Assembly (NCBI GenBank): GCA_965284315.1
Contig: OZ260072.1
Coordinates: 124,001-188,000 of the forward strand
DNA length: 64,000 bases
Reading direction: 5' to 3'
Origin: PCRC01 sp017848435
GTDB lineage: Bacteria; Pseudomonadota; Gammaproteobacteria; Burkholderiales; Burkholderiaceae_C
Part shown: positions 9,493 through 18,733 of the stretch, piece by piece
Numbering within the stretch: position 1 is the first letter of the stretch
Layout: every line of letters starts with the position of its first letter
Position numbers and translations under genes: made by a program
The notes under the pieces: generated by a model
The model's input: the letters and a program-made list of their open reading frames with translations, nothing else
Databases searched by the model: none
Told to the model about the DNA's origin: nothing

Positions 9493-10608
9493 TCACTTCC
9501 AGATGTTGAAGGGCGTCTGCATCCAGCCACCCACGACCACCAGCCACAGCAAGGTGACCGGAATGAATATCTTCCAGCCCAGACGCATGATCTGGTCATA
9601 ACGGAAACGGGGGAAGGTGGCGCGCACCCATATGAACATGGTCACAACACAGAAGGTTTTGCCAAACAGCCAGAACCAGTTCCAGAACCAGGCGGTGGCC
9701 TCAATCCAGCCGGGGGTCTGCATGCCGATGGCGCTGAACGACACCGGTGCAGCCCAGCCACCCAGGAACATGATCGCGGCCAGTGCCGAGATCAGAATCA
9801 TGTTGGCGTACTCGGCGAGGAAGAACATGGCAAACGACATGCCGGAGTATTCGACCATGTGGCCAGCCACGATTTCCGACTCGCCTTCGACCACGTCGAA
9901 CGGGTGGCGGTTGGTCTCGGCGATGCCGGAGATGATGTACACCACAAAAATAGGCAACAGCGGCAACCAGTTCCACGACAGCAGGTTGAACCCCTTGTCC
10001 GCAAACATGCCGGTGTTCTGCGACGCCACGATGTCGGTCATGTTCAGGCTGGCCGACACCATCAGCACCACCACCAGACAAAAGCCCATGGCGATCTCGT
10101 AACTCACCATCTGTGCCGATGCACGCAGGGCACCGAGGAAAGCGTACTTGGAGTTGGACGCCCAGCCAGCGATGATCACACCGTAGACCTCCATCGAGGT
10201 GATGGCCATGATGAACAGCAGCCCGGCATTGACGTTGGCGAGCGCTGCGTCTGGGCCAAATGGCACCACCGCCCAAGCGGCCAGTGCCGGCATGATGGTC
10301 ATGACCGGGCCCAGCAAAAACAAGCCTTTGTTGGCGGCCGCTGGAACAATGATTTCCTTGGTGAGCAACTTCAGGGCGTCGGCAATCGGTTGCAGCAGGC
10401 CAAGTGGCCCCACACGGTTCGGGCCAATGCGGATCTGCATCCAGCCAATGGCCTTGCGTTCCCACAGCGTGAGGTAGGCGACACAACCCATCAGTGGCAG
10501 CACCAACAGAATGATCTTGATCAGTGTCCAGATCACCGGCCAGGCCGCACTGCCCCACCAGCTGGCTGCCACCAGACCCTGGCCCAGGTCGTACAGGGTA
10601 TCGATCAT
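9493..10608 (-). CDS. nuoH: NADH-quinone oxidoreductase subunit H
   Basis: 371 residues, eight predicted helices. This subunit forms most of the quinone-binding chamber. It has WERKAIGWMQIRIGPNRVGP near residue 50 and the conserved acidic loop SGIAETNRHPFDVVEGESEI, key to quinone-coupled proton pumping. The ATG overlaps the nuoG stop by 4 nt. Confidence 0.97.
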   Translation of the reverse strand: MIDTLYDLGQGLVAASWWGSAAWPVIWTLIKIILLVLPLMGCVAYLTLWERKAIGWMQIRIGPNRVGPLGLLQPIADALKLLTKEIIVPAAANKGLFLLGPVMTIMPALAAWAVVPFGPDAALANVNAGLLFIMAITSMEVYGVIIAGWASNSKYAFLGALRASAQMVSYEIAMGFCLVVVLMVSASLNMTDIVASQNTGMFADKGFNLLSWNWLPLLPIFVVYIISGIAETNRHPFDVVEGESEIVAGHMVEYSGMSFAMFFLAEYANMILISALAAIMFLGGWAAPVSFSAIGMQTPGWIEATAWFWNWFWLFGKTFCVVTMFIWVRATFPRFRYDQIMRLGWKIFIPVTLLWLVVVGGWMQTPFNIWK

Positions 10609-12728
10609 GCCGGCACTCCTGTGGGCAGATTGCGGGCGTCTGCCGTCATTTGCAGCGACGACGCGCGGCGAACCAGTCCGTCCAGCTGGTAAATGCGGGC
10701 CACCACCGGCTCACGCGTGGTTGGCGAGAGGTCCATCGGCGCCACGGTCATGTTGTTGAGCAAATCGGCTGGTACACGCGCAGCGGCAACCGCTGGAACA
10801 ACCTGCTTCAGCACGTCCTGGGAAGATTCGAAATCAAAGCCGGGAATGCCCATCAGGTTCGCGAGCACGCGGAGCACCTTCCAGCCCGGCCGGGTGTCGC
10901 CCAGCGGCTTGACCACCGCATGGAAGCTCTGCACCAAGCCTTCGGCATTGACGAAGCTGCCGGATGTTTCGGTGAACGGGGCAATCGGCAGCAGCACATC
11001 GCTGAAAGCCATGTTGGCCTTGAACGGGCTCAGCGTCACCACCATCTGCGCCTGACCCAGCGCGCTGTTGGCCTGTGCGCCTGCTGCTGAGTCGAATTCA
11101 GGCTCGGTGTTGAGCAACAACACGGCTTTCAGTGCCCCATTGAGCATCTGCCCTGCGTTCAGCCCACCTTGAACCGGCATCGCACCAACGAGCTGGGCGC
11201 CGACGGTGTTGGCCGCTTCGGTCAGGTACCCCACGCTGGCACCGGTGTGGCGCGCAATCCAGCCCGCCAGCGCCAGCAGCGACGACGCGCGCGGGTGGTG
11301 CGCGGCGGCATTGCCCAGCAAAATGGCTTTGCGCTCACCGCCGAGCATGGATTTGGCTATCGCGGCAGCAGCCTCGTTACCCGGTGTGTCGGTGGGTGCT
11401 GCCACACCCACAGCGGCAGCAACCGCACTGGCCACTGCGGCCAGCACATCGGCCCAGTCGGACGACGGGGCCAGCCACTGGTTGGCTACTGGCATGGCCC
11501 AGTCGGATTCGTTCGCGTGGATGGCATTGACCACGCCGCCATTGCGGACCGCTTGGCGGATGCGCTGGGCAAACAGCGGGTGGTCCTTGCGCAGGTCAGA
11601 ACCCACCACCAGCACACGCTGCAAGCGGGACAAAGAAGCGATGGATGTGCCCAGGTGGCGCACACCTTCGGGCGCCGGAAATTCGGCGTGGCGCAAGCGG
11701 TGGTCGATGTTGTCGCTGCCAAGGCCGCGGGTCAACAGGCTGGCCAGGTGCAGTTCTTCCAGAGTGCTGTGCGGGCTCACCAGCATGCCGACGCTGGCCG
11801 GACCATGGTCGGTGCCAATCTGTTTCAGGCCATTGGCCACATACTCCAGCGCGGTGGTCCAGTCGACGGTCTTCCAGGCACCGCCTTGCTTCAACATGGG
11901 CTGGGTCAGGCGTTCGTCGCTGTTCAGCGCTTCGTAGGAGAAGCGGTCGCGGTCGGCGATCCAGCATTCGTTGACGGCTTCGTTCTCCAGCGGCACGACG
12001 CGCATCACCTTGTTGTTTTTGACCTGCACCACCAGGTTGGCACCGGTCGAATCGTGCGGACTGACCGACTTGCGGCGGCTCAGTTCCCAGGTGCGGGCGC
12101 TGTAGCGGAACGGCTTGCTGGTGAGCGCGCCCACCGGGCAGATGTCGATCATGTTGCCGGAGAGCTCCGAGTCCACCGTGTCGTTGACCACGGTGGTGAT
12201 TTCGGCGTGCTCGCCGCGGTGGATCATGCCGAGTTCCATCACGCCGGCCACTTCCTGGCCGAAACGGACGCAGCGCGTGCAATGGATGCAGCGGCTCATC
12301 TCTTCCATGCTGATGAGCGGGCCCACGTCCTTGTGGAACACAACGCGCTTTTCTTCTTCGTACCGAGAAGACGAACCGCCGTAACCGACTGCCAGATCCT
12401 GCAACTGGCACTCGCCGCCCTGGTCACAGATCGGGCAGTCCAGCGGGTGGTTGATCAGCAAGAACTCCATCACCGACTGCTGGGCCTTGATGGCTTTCTC
12501 GCTCTTGGTGCGGACGATCATGCCCTGCGTCACCGGCGTGGCGCAGGCGGGCATCGGCTTGGGTGCCTTTTCGATGTCAACCAGGCACATGCGGCAGTTC
12601 GCCGCGATGCTGAGCTTCTTGTGGTAACAGAAGTGCGGGATGTAGGTGCCCGCCTGCTCGGCCGCGTGCATCACCAGGCTGCCTTCGGCGACCTCCACCT
12701 TCTTGCCGTCAAGTTCGATTTCAACCAT
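10605..12728 (-). CDS. nuoG: NADH-quinone oxidoreductase subunit G
   Basis: 707 residues. The N-terminal [2Fe-2S] ferredoxin domain (FCYHKKLSIAANCRMCLVDI and a later CATPV) is followed by a His-ligated cluster region (HPLDCPICDQGGECQLQD), CIHCTRC, and a molybdopterin-oxidoreductase-like domain with CPVGALTSK. The C-terminal domain is compact, as in Burkholderiales, compared with the ~900-residue enterobacterial protein. Start MVEIELDGKKVEVAEG was chosen over an ATG 15 nt upstream. Confidence 0.96.
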   Translation of the reverse strand: MVEIELDGKKVEVAEGSLVMHAAEQAGTYIPHFCYHKKLSIAANCRMCLVDIEKAPKPMPACATPVTQGMIVRTKSEKAIKAQQSVMEFLLINHPLDCPICDQGGECQLQDLAVGYGGSSSRYEEEKRVVFHKDVGPLISMEEMSRCIHCTRCVRFGQEVAGVMELGMIHRGEHAEITTVVNDTVDSELSGNMIDICPVGALTSKPFRYSARTWELSRRKSVSPHDSTGANLVVQVKNNKVMRVVPLENEAVNECWIADRDRFSYEALNSDERLTQPMLKQGGAWKTVDWTTALEYVANGLKQIGTDHGPASVGMLVSPHSTLEELHLASLLTRGLGSDNIDHRLRHAEFPAPEGVRHLGTSIASLSRLQRVLVVGSDLRKDHPLFAQRIRQAVRNGGVVNAIHANESDWAMPVANQWLAPSSDWADVLAAVASAVAAAVGVAAPTDTPGNEAAAAIAKSMLGGERKAILLGNAAAHHPRASSLLALAGWIARHTGASVGYLTEAANTVGAQLVGAMPVQGGLNAGQMLNGALKAVLLLNTEPEFDSAAGAQANSALGQAQMVVTLSPFKANMAFSDVLLPIAPFTETSGSFVNAEGLVQSFHAVVKPLGDTRPGWKVLRVLANLMGIPGFDFESSQDVLKQVVPAVAAARVPADLLNNMTVAPMDLSPTTREPVVARIYQLDGLVRRASSLQMTADARNLPTGVPA

Positions 12729-12749
12729 GTGTTCTTTCCGCAAGCGGGC

Positions 12750-14093
12750 TCAGGCCGTCTCGGGTTTCTTGTTGTGGATCAGCGCTTCAAACTCGTGCCG
12801 GAAGTGCTTGATCATCGCGCGCACCGGCATGGCAGCGGCATCGCCCAGAGCACAAATCGTGCGGCCCTGGATGTTGTCGGCGACCGAGTTCAGCAGGTCC
12901 ATGTCGCTGGACTTGCCCGCGCCACGGTGGATCTTGTCGACCACACGCCAGAGCCAACCCGTGCCTTCGCGGCAGGGGGTGCACTGGCCGCAGGACTCGT
13001 GCATGTAGAAATACGACAGGCGCTTGAGCGACTCCACCATGCAGCGCGAATCGTCCATCACGATCACCGCGCCGGAACCGAGCATGGAGCCGGCCTTGGC
13101 GATGGAGTCGTAATCCATCGTGCAGTCCATCATGATGCTGGCAGGCAGCACCGGCGACGACGAACCGCCAGGAATCACGGCCTTCAGCGTGCGGCCCTTG
13201 CGAACACCACCTGCCAGTTCCAGCAGTTTGGCGAACGGCGTGCCCATGGGCACCTCGTAGTTGCCAGGCAGCTCTACGTCGCCGCTGACCGAGTAGATCT
13301 TGGTGCCACCGTTGTTCGGTTTGCCGCATGCGAGGTAGGCTTGCCCACCGTTGCGAATGATCCACGGCACAGCCGCAAAGGTCTCGGTGTTGTTGATCGT
13401 GGTCGGCTTGCCATACAGACCAAAACTGGCCGGGAACGGCGGCTTGAAACGTGGCTGGCCTTTTTTGCCTTCCAGCGATTCCAGCAAAGCGGTTTCTTCA
13501 CCGCAAATGTAGGCGCCAAACCCATGGGAAGCATGCAGCTGGAAACTGAAGTTGCTGCCCAGAATGCGGTCACCCAGCAGGCCTGCGGCACGGGCTTCGA
13601 CCAAGGCTTCTTCAAACCGGTCGTAGGTGGCAAAGATTTCGCCGTGGATGTAGTTGTAGCCGACGCTGATGCCCATCGCGTACGCCGCAATCGCCATGCC
13701 TTCAATGACGATGTGCGGGTTGAACTGCATGATGTCGCGGTCTTTGCAGGTACCCGGCTCGCCCTCGTCCGAATTGCAGACCAGGTATTTCTGGCCTGGA
13801 AATTGGCGTGGCATGAAGCTCCACTTCAGCCCGGTCGGAAAACCGGCACCGCCCCGCCCGCGCAACGCCGACTCCTTGACGGTGGCAATCACCTGGTCAG
13901 GGGTCATCGGCTCTCCGCCGTCGAGGCCCAGTACCTTGCGCAAGGCCTGGTAACCGCCACGGGCCACGTAGTCTTTCAGGCGCCAGTTGGTGCCATCCAG
14001 ATTGGCAAAAATTTGCGGCTCAATGTGCCGGCCATGAAAGCAGGTCTGCACACCGGTGGCCTGGAACTGCGCAAGAATTTTGTCTGCCGACAT
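12750..14093 (-). CDS. nuoF: NADH-quinone oxidoreductase subunit F
   Basis: 447 residues, the NADH- and FMN-binding subunit. The NADH-binding GRGGAGFPTGLKW, FMN-binding CNSDEGEPGTCKDRD, and the C-terminal [4Fe-4S] motif ESCGQCTPCREGTGW are all present. The ATG at 14093 overlaps the nuoE stop (ATGA), which supports this start over an upstream in-frame extension. Confidence 0.97.
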   Translation of the reverse strand: MSADKILAQFQATGVQTCFHGRHIEPQIFANLDGTNWRLKDYVARGGYQALRKVLGLDGGEPMTPDQVIATVKESALRGRGGAGFPTGLKWSFMPRQFPGQKYLVCNSDEGEPGTCKDRDIMQFNPHIVIEGMAIAAYAMGISVGYNYIHGEIFATYDRFEEALVEARAAGLLGDRILGSNFSFQLHASHGFGAYICGEETALLESLEGKKGQPRFKPPFPASFGLYGKPTTINNTETFAAVPWIIRNGGQAYLACGKPNNGGTKIYSVSGDVELPGNYEVPMGTPFAKLLELAGGVRKGRTLKAVIPGGSSSPVLPASIMMDCTMDYDSIAKAGSMLGSGAVIVMDDSRCMVESLKRLSYFYMHESCGQCTPCREGTGWLWRVVDKIHRGAGKSSDMDLLNSVADNIQGRTICALGDAAAMPVRAMIKHFRHEFEALIHNKKPETA

Positions 14094-14581
14094 CACTTGG
14101 CTCCCGTCGACTTCAAGCCATCGACCAACTGGTCCAGCTTGTCGTTGCTCATGAAACTGCACATGGTGCGGTCATTGACCAGCAAGACTGGCGAGTCGGC
14201 GCAAGCACCCAGGCATTCGCTCTGCTGCAGCGTGAACAAGCCATCGGCAGTGGTTTCACCCATGTGGATGCCCAGTTTGTGCTCCAGGTGGTGCAGGGCC
14301 TTCTGCCCATCACGCAACTGGCACGGCAGGTTGGTGCAAACGTTGAGCTTGAACTTGCCCACCGGCTGCTGGTTGTACATGTTGTAGAAGGTGGTCACCT
14401 CGTGCACCGCAATCGGTGGCATGCCCAGGTAACTGGCAACCTCATTTTCACTGGCCACACTGACATGGCCCAGCTCCTGCTGGACGATGGCCAGGCAAGC
14501 CATCACCGCCGACTGTTTCTGGTCTGCCGGGTACTTCGCCACTTCGGCAGCGAAACGGGCTTTGGTCGCTTCGGAAATCAT
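14093..14581 (-). CDS. nuoE: NADH-quinone oxidoreductase subunit E
   Basis: 162 residues, thioredoxin-like [2Fe-2S] subunit. The four cluster cysteines are visible as CTNLPC (C-x4-C) and, further on, CLGAC (C-x3-C). It forms the NADH dehydrogenase module with NuoF and NuoG. Start overlaps the nuoD stop by 4 nt. Confidence 0.96.
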   Translation of the reverse strand: MISEATKARFAAEVAKYPADQKQSAVMACLAIVQQELGHVSVASENEVASYLGMPPIAVHEVTTFYNMYNQQPVGKFKLNVCTNLPCQLRDGQKALHHLEHKLGIHMGETTADGLFTLQQSECLGACADSPVLLVNDRTMCSFMSNDKLDQLVDGLKSTGAK

Positions 14582-15831
14582 CGGTCAATTTCTCCAAACA
14601 CGATGTCCATGGTGCCGATCACGGCCACTGCATCGGCGATCATGTGGCCACGCGACATTTCATCGAGCGCCGCCAAATGGGCAAAACCGGGTGCACGGAT
14701 TTTCAGACGGTACGGCTTGTTGGCCCCATCGCTGACGATGTAAATGCCGAACTCACCCTTCGGGTGCTCAACAGCCGCATAGGCTTCGCCTTCGGGCACG
14801 TGAAACCCTTCGGTGAACAGCTTGAAATGGTGAATCAGCTCTTCCATGTTGGACTTCATGGATTCACGGTCTGGTGCGGCAACTTTGTGGTTGTCGGTAA
14901 TGACCGGGCCTGGGTTGACGCGCAGCCAATCCACACACTGCTTGATGATTCGGTTGGACTGCGCCATCTCTTCCATGCGCACCAGATAACGGTCGTAACA
15001 GTCACCGGTTTTGCCCACAGGGATGTCGAAGTCCATGCGGTCATAGACTTCGTATGGCTGCTGCTTGCGCAAATCCCACAGCACGCCAGAGCCGCGCAGC
15101 ATCGCGCCGGTAAAACCCAGATTCAGCGCACGTTCAGGGGTCACGACACCAATGCCCACCGTGCGCTGCTTCCAGATGCGGTTGTCGGTCAGCAGTGTGT
15201 GGTACTCGGCCAGATACGCCGGGAAACGTTGGGTGAAGTCGTCGATGAAGTCGAGCAACGAGCCACTGCGGCTATCGTTCAATTGCTGGATCGCCTTGGC
15301 ACTCTTGACCTTGCTGGCCTTGTACTGCGGCATGGTGTCCGGCAGGTCACGGTACACACCACCAGGGCGAAAATAGGCCGCGTGCATGCGCGCACCCGAC
15401 ACTGCCTCGTACATGTCGAACAGGTCTTCCCGCTCGCGGAACGCGTACAGGAAAATCGTCATCGCACCGCAGTCGAGGCCATGGCAGCCGAGCCACAACA
15501 GGTGGTTCAGCAAGCGGGTGATCTCGGAATACATCACACGGATGTATTGGGCTCGTTCGGGCACTTCCAAACCCAACAGCTTCTCGATGGCGAGGCAGTA
15601 GGCGTGTTCGTTGGACATCATCGACACATAGTCGAGGCGGTCCATGTAGGGCAGCGACTGGATGTAGGTTTTGCTTTCGGCCAACTTTTCGGTGGCACGG
15701 TGCAACAGGCCGATGTGCGGGTCGGCACGCTGGATGACCTCGCCATCAAGCTCCAGCACGAGGCGCAACACACCGTGTGCGGCCGGGTGCTGTGGCCCAA
15801 AGTTCAGCGTGTAGTTCTTGATCTCGGCCAT
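14578..15831 (-). CDS. nuoD: NADH-quinone oxidoreductase subunit D
   Basis: 417 residues, 49-kDa-type subunit related to [NiFe] hydrogenase large subunits, lining the quinone site. It has the N-terminal FGPQHPAAHGVLRLVLELDG with the quinone-proximal His, and SMMSNEHAYCLAIEKLLG. Not fused to nuoC, unlike in enterobacteria. Its start overlaps the nuoC stop by one base. Confidence 0.97.
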   Translation of the reverse strand: MAEIKNYTLNFGPQHPAAHGVLRLVLELDGEVIQRADPHIGLLHRATEKLAESKTYIQSLPYMDRLDYVSMMSNEHAYCLAIEKLLGLEVPERAQYIRVMYSEITRLLNHLLWLGCHGLDCGAMTIFLYAFREREDLFDMYEAVSGARMHAAYFRPGGVYRDLPDTMPQYKASKVKSAKAIQQLNDSRSGSLLDFIDDFTQRFPAYLAEYHTLLTDNRIWKQRTVGIGVVTPERALNLGFTGAMLRGSGVLWDLRKQQPYEVYDRMDFDIPVGKTGDCYDRYLVRMEEMAQSNRIIKQCVDWLRVNPGPVITDNHKVAAPDRESMKSNMEELIHHFKLFTEGFHVPEGEAYAAVEHPKGEFGIYIVSDGANKPYRLKIRAPGFAHLAALDEMSRGHMIADAVAVIGTMDIVFGEIDR

Positions 15832-16439
15832 TACTGCAGGCCCCCGTATTTGTCTTCGCGGATGATGCGTGGCGTGATGTCACGCGGTTCGATGCTGACC
15901 GGCTGGTAGATCACGCGCTTCTGCTCCGGGTCGTAGCGCATCTCGACGTGGCCCGAAGTCGGGAAGTCCTTGCGGAACGGGTGACCGATGAAACCGTAGT
16001 CGGTCAGGATGCGGCGCAGGTCGTTGTGCCCCTCGAACACGATGCCGAACAGATCAAACGCTTCGCGCTCGAACCAGTTGGCAGCACTCCAGATGTCGTT
16101 GACCGACGCCACCACAGGGAAATCGTCGTCTGGCGCAAAGACCTTGAGCCGAACGCGCTGGTTCAGGCTGACAGACAACAAGTGCGTCACCACAGCGTAA
16201 CGCGGCCCATCGTAGGCACCGTCCTTGTATTCGGCATAGTCCACGCCGCACAAGTCCATCAGCTGTTCAAAGCGACACGCTGGCGCATCGCGCAGCAGCT
16301 GCGCGGCCTCCAGATAATCGGCGGCGTTGACCACCACAGTGACCTCACCGAGGCGGGACGTGATGCGCCGGACGCGCCCCCCAAGGGCGGCCGTCACGGC
16401 GTTTTGGATAGTGTCGGGGTTGACGGCAACAGCGGTCAT
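15831..16439 (-). CDS. nuoC: NADH-quinone oxidoreductase subunit C
   Basis: 202 residues, 30-kDa subunit of the peripheral arm. Diagnostic stretch near residues 125-155: ANWFEREAFDLFGIVFEGH with LRRILTDYGFIGHPFRKDFP immediately after. Start MTAVAVNPDTIQN was preferred to an upstream ATG 21 nt earlier because it leaves a 7-nt gap to nuoB. Confidence 0.95.
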   Translation of the reverse strand: MTAVAVNPDTIQNAVTAALGGRVRRITSRLGEVTVVVNAADYLEAAQLLRDAPACRFEQLMDLCGVDYAEYKDGAYDGPRYAVVTHLLSVSLNQRVRLKVFAPDDDFPVVASVNDIWSAANWFEREAFDLFGIVFEGHNDLRRILTDYGFIGHPFRKDFPTSGHVEMRYDPEQKRVIYQPVSIEPRDITPRIIREDKYGGLQ

Positions 16440-16446
16440 GGTGGTC

Positions 16447-16926
16447 TCAGGCCCGTGCAATGGTTTGGGTGCGGCGGATCTTCTGCTGCAGCTGGATGAT
16501 GCCGTACATCAAGGCCTCGGCCGTGGGTGGACAGCCAGGCACGTACACATCCACCGGCACGATGCGATCGCAACCGCGCACCACCGAATAGCTGTAGTGG
16601 TAGTAGCCTCCCCCATTGGCACAGGACCCCATGGAGAGCACCCAGCGGGGCTCGCTCATCTGGTCATAGACCTTGCGCAGCGCCGGCGCCATCTTGTTGC
16701 ACAGCGTGCCAGCGACGATCATCAGGTCAGATTGGCGCGGGCTGGGGCGGAACACCACGCCAAAGCGGTCGAGGTCATAGCGCGCTGCGCCAGCGTGCAT
16801 CATCTCCACCGCACAGCAGGCCAGACCAAAGGTCATGGGCCACAAGGACCCGGTCTTGGCCCAGTTCACCACCGAGTCGTACGACGTGGTGACGAAGCCT
16901 TCCTTGAACACACCTTCAATGGCCAT
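16447..16926 (-). CDS. nuoB: NADH-quinone oxidoreductase subunit B
   Basis: 159 residues, binds the terminal cluster N2. The ligands are visible: adjacent cysteines in GLACCAVEMMHAG, MGSCANGGGYYHYSYSVV, and VPGCPPTAEALMYGI. It starts MAIEGVFKEGFVTTSYDS. It lies 12 nt after nuoA. Confidence 0.97.
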   Translation of the reverse strand: MAIEGVFKEGFVTTSYDSVVNWAKTGSLWPMTFGLACCAVEMMHAGAARYDLDRFGVVFRPSPRQSDLMIVAGTLCNKMAPALRKVYDQMSEPRWVLSMGSCANGGGYYHYSYSVVRGCDRIVPVDVYVPGCPPTAEALMYGIIQLQQKIRRTQTIARA

Positions 16927-16938
16927 GTCGTACCTTTT

Positions 16939-17298
16939 TTATTCCCAGTCCAGGGCGCCTTTTTTCCACTCGTAGGCAAAGCCCACGACCAGAATGCCCA
17001 GAAAAACCATCATTGCCCAGAAGCCTGTCGGGCCGATTTCCTTCAGGGCAATGGCCCACGGGAAAAGAAAGGCAATTTCAAGGTCAAAAAGAATGAAAAG
17101 GATGGCAACGAGGTAGTAACGCACGTCGAACTTCATGCGCGCGTCTTCAAACGCCTCAAAGCCACATTCGTAGGGGGAGTTTTTCTCGCTGTCGGGCCGG
17201 TTGGGACCGAGGAGATAGCCCAGCGCCTGAGGCACGATGCCGACGCCAATGCCCACCAAGATGAACAGCAGGACGGGGAGGTATTGATCGAGGTTCAT
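16939..17298 (-). CDS. nuoA: NADH-quinone oxidoreductase subunit A
   Basis: 119 residues, three transmembrane helices, with the conserved SPYECGFEAFEDARMKFDVR loop and FLFPWAIA. First gene of the 14-gene nuo operon. Start MNLDQYLPVLLFIL at 17298 was chosen because a longer in-frame ORF runs back into the tRNA-Leu gene. Confidence 0.96.
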   Translation of the reverse strand: MNLDQYLPVLLFILVGIGVGIVPQALGYLLGPNRPDSEKNSPYECGFEAFEDARMKFDVRYYLVAILFILFDLEIAFLFPWAIALKEIGPTGFWAMMVFLGILVVGFAYEWKKGALDWE

Positions 17299-17321
17299 CT
17301 TGAGATTCTGATCACCACTGC

Positions 17322-17350
17322 GGCCTGCGTGGAGTGCAGGCCATTTTTTT
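17322..17350 (+). terminator. Intrinsic terminator-like hairpin facing + strand
   Basis: A 7-bp perfect stem GGCCTGC / GCAGGCC with a 7-nt loop is followed on the plus strand by A and seven T. It sits between nuoA and tRNA-Leu, both read on the minus strand. As a terminator it would stop antisense transcription entering from nuo. On the sense strand the T-run is an A-run, so it should not terminate tRNA-nuo readthrough and may instead mark the 3' end processing zone of the tRNA. Confidence 0.5.
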
Positions 17351-17434
17351 GGTGCCGTCGGCGAGACTCGAACTCGCACAGCTTTCGCCACTACCCCCTC
17401 AAGATAGCGTGTCTACCAATTTCACCACGACGGC
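17350..17434 (-). tRNA. tRNA-Leu (anticodon GAG)
   Basis: A class II tRNA, 85 nt including an encoded CCA. Acceptor GCCGTCG pairs with CGACGGC; D-arm GTG...CAC with TTGGTAGA; anticodon stem CTATC/GGTAG around loop TTGAGGG, giving anticodon GAG (plus-strand bases 17398-17400) for CUC/CUU leucine codons; a long variable arm TGGCGAAAGCTGT; and T-arm GCGAG-TTCGAGT-CTCGC. It lies between secG and nuoA and is probably cotranscribed with them. Confidence 0.97.
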
Positions 17435-17550
17435 GGTTTTTTTGTTCAGATGGCCTGAGGCGCTTTGCAGCTTTTGCTCTCTGAAACAGCCCTAGAGTTT
17501 ACCCTGAAAGAGGCACCATCCAGAGCTTGTCCTGCAATTTCAACAGAAGA

Positions 17551-17943
17551 TTACTTGCCGGGAATCAACGCAGCACCCGAGGCGCCCCCAGCGGGTGCGC
17601 CAGCTTGGCCCGATGGAATCTGGTTCGCAGGTGCGGCGCCGGATGCGGCCGGGGCCGTCACGGGGGCACGCTCCAACACGCTGCCGGAACCGGTGCTGGT
17701 GGGACGCAGGTTGCCGAAGTACGCCAGCATCAGCGTGCAGGCAAAAAATACGGCGGCCAGCACGGCCGTGCTGCGCGACAGAAAGTTGGCGCTGCCGCTG
17801 GCACCGAACAGGCTGCCCGAGCCACCACTTCCGAACGCGGCACCCATGTCGGCGCCCTTGCCGTGCTGGATCAGGATCAAGGCGACCATCACCACAGCCG
17901 ACAGCATCTGCACAGCAAGAACAATGTTCAGAACGACATTCAT
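17551..17943 (-). CDS. secG: Preprotein translocase subunit SecG
   Basis: 130 residues with two membrane helices (residues 3-22 and about 52-72) and the SecG-typical loop LIQHGKGADMGAAFGSG followed by GASGSANFLSRSTA. The tail from residue 90 is an Ala/Pro/Gly-rich low-complexity extension, common in Betaproteobacteria. It supports SecYEG translocation. Start MNVVLNIVLAVQML was selected. It follows tpiA in the same direction with a 37-nt gap. Confidence 0.95.
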   Translation of the reverse strand: MNVVLNIVLAVQMLSAVVMVALILIQHGKGADMGAAFGSGGSGSLFGASGSANFLSRSTAVLAAVFFACTLMLAYFGNLRPTSTGSGSVLERAPVTAPAASGAAPANQIPSGQAGAPAGGASGAALIPGK

Positions 17944-17980
17944 CTGGATACTCCTAAATTGACAGTGAAACCGGCGCCAG

Positions 17981-18733
17981 TCAGGCGGCTGCGGCAATGA
18001 TGGACAGGAAATCGGCGGCCTTCAGCGAAGCCCCACCGATCAGCCCACCATCGATATCGGGTTGGGCCAGCAGCGCTGCGGCATTGCCCGCGTTCATGCT
18101 GCCACCATACAAAATGGCAATGCGTTCAGCCTGAGGGCTGGCCGCCCTGAGTTGGGCACGCAGCAACGCGTGAACCTGCTGGGCCTGTTCTGGCGACGCG
18201 GTCTTGCCGGTGCCAATGGCCCACACCGGCTCGTACGCCACGACGATCTCGCTGATGCAATGGCCGTTGGTGTGGATCACCGCCGCCAGTTGCCGTTTGA
18301 CCACGTGCTCGGTTTCGCCGGCGTCGCGTTCGGCCAGGGTCTCACCCACACACACAATCGGGGTGATGCCCGCCGCCAGCGCACGCTGCGCCTTGTTGGA
18401 CACCACCGCGTCGGTCTCGCCATGGTACTGGCGGCGCTCCGAGTGGCCAACGATGGCATAACGCACACCCAATTCGCGCAGCATGTCTGCCGACACCTCA
18501 CCCGTATAGGCACCAGAAAGGTGCTGTGACACGTCCTGCGCGCCGAGCAACAAAGCCCCGCCCTGCACCAACGATTGCAGTTGCGCCAGGTAAGGACTTG
18601 GCACACACACAGCGACATCGCAGGTTGGCTGACCCATGCCGGCCAGCAGCGCACGCACCAGCGCGTCATTGGCGGCCAGGCTGCCATTGAGTTTCCAGTT
18701 GCCTGCAATCAGTTTTTTACGTGGATGGTTCAT
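17981..18733 (-). CDS. tpiA: Triosephosphate isomerase
   Basis: 250 residues. Catalytic landmarks of the TIM barrel are present: GNWKLNG (Lys), VGHSERR (His) and AYEPVWAIGTGKTA (Glu), plus the phosphate-binding LYGGSMN and GGLIGGASL. It interconverts dihydroxyacetone phosphate and glyceraldehyde 3-phosphate. The ATG at 18733 overlaps the stop of the upstream oxidoreductase gene; a GTG one codon earlier is possible. Confidence 0.97.
   Translation of the reverse strand: MNHPRKKLIAGNWKLNGSLAANDALVRALLAGMGQPTCDVAVCVPSPYLAQLQSLVQGGALLLGAQDVSQHLSGAYTGEVSADMLRELGVRYAIVGHSERRQYHGETDAVVSNKAQRALAAGITPIVCVGETLAERDAGETEHVVKRQLAAVIHTNGHCISEIVVAYEPVWAIGTGKTASPEQAQQVHALLRAQLRAASPQAERIAILYGGSMNAGNAAALLAQPDIDGGLIGGASLKAADFLSIIAAAA

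Noticed and set aside
11169..14387. Plus-strand ORF of 1072 codons opposite nuoG, nuoF and nuoE
   Set aside because: Antisense shadow of conserved genes with intact iron-sulfur motifs on the minus strand.
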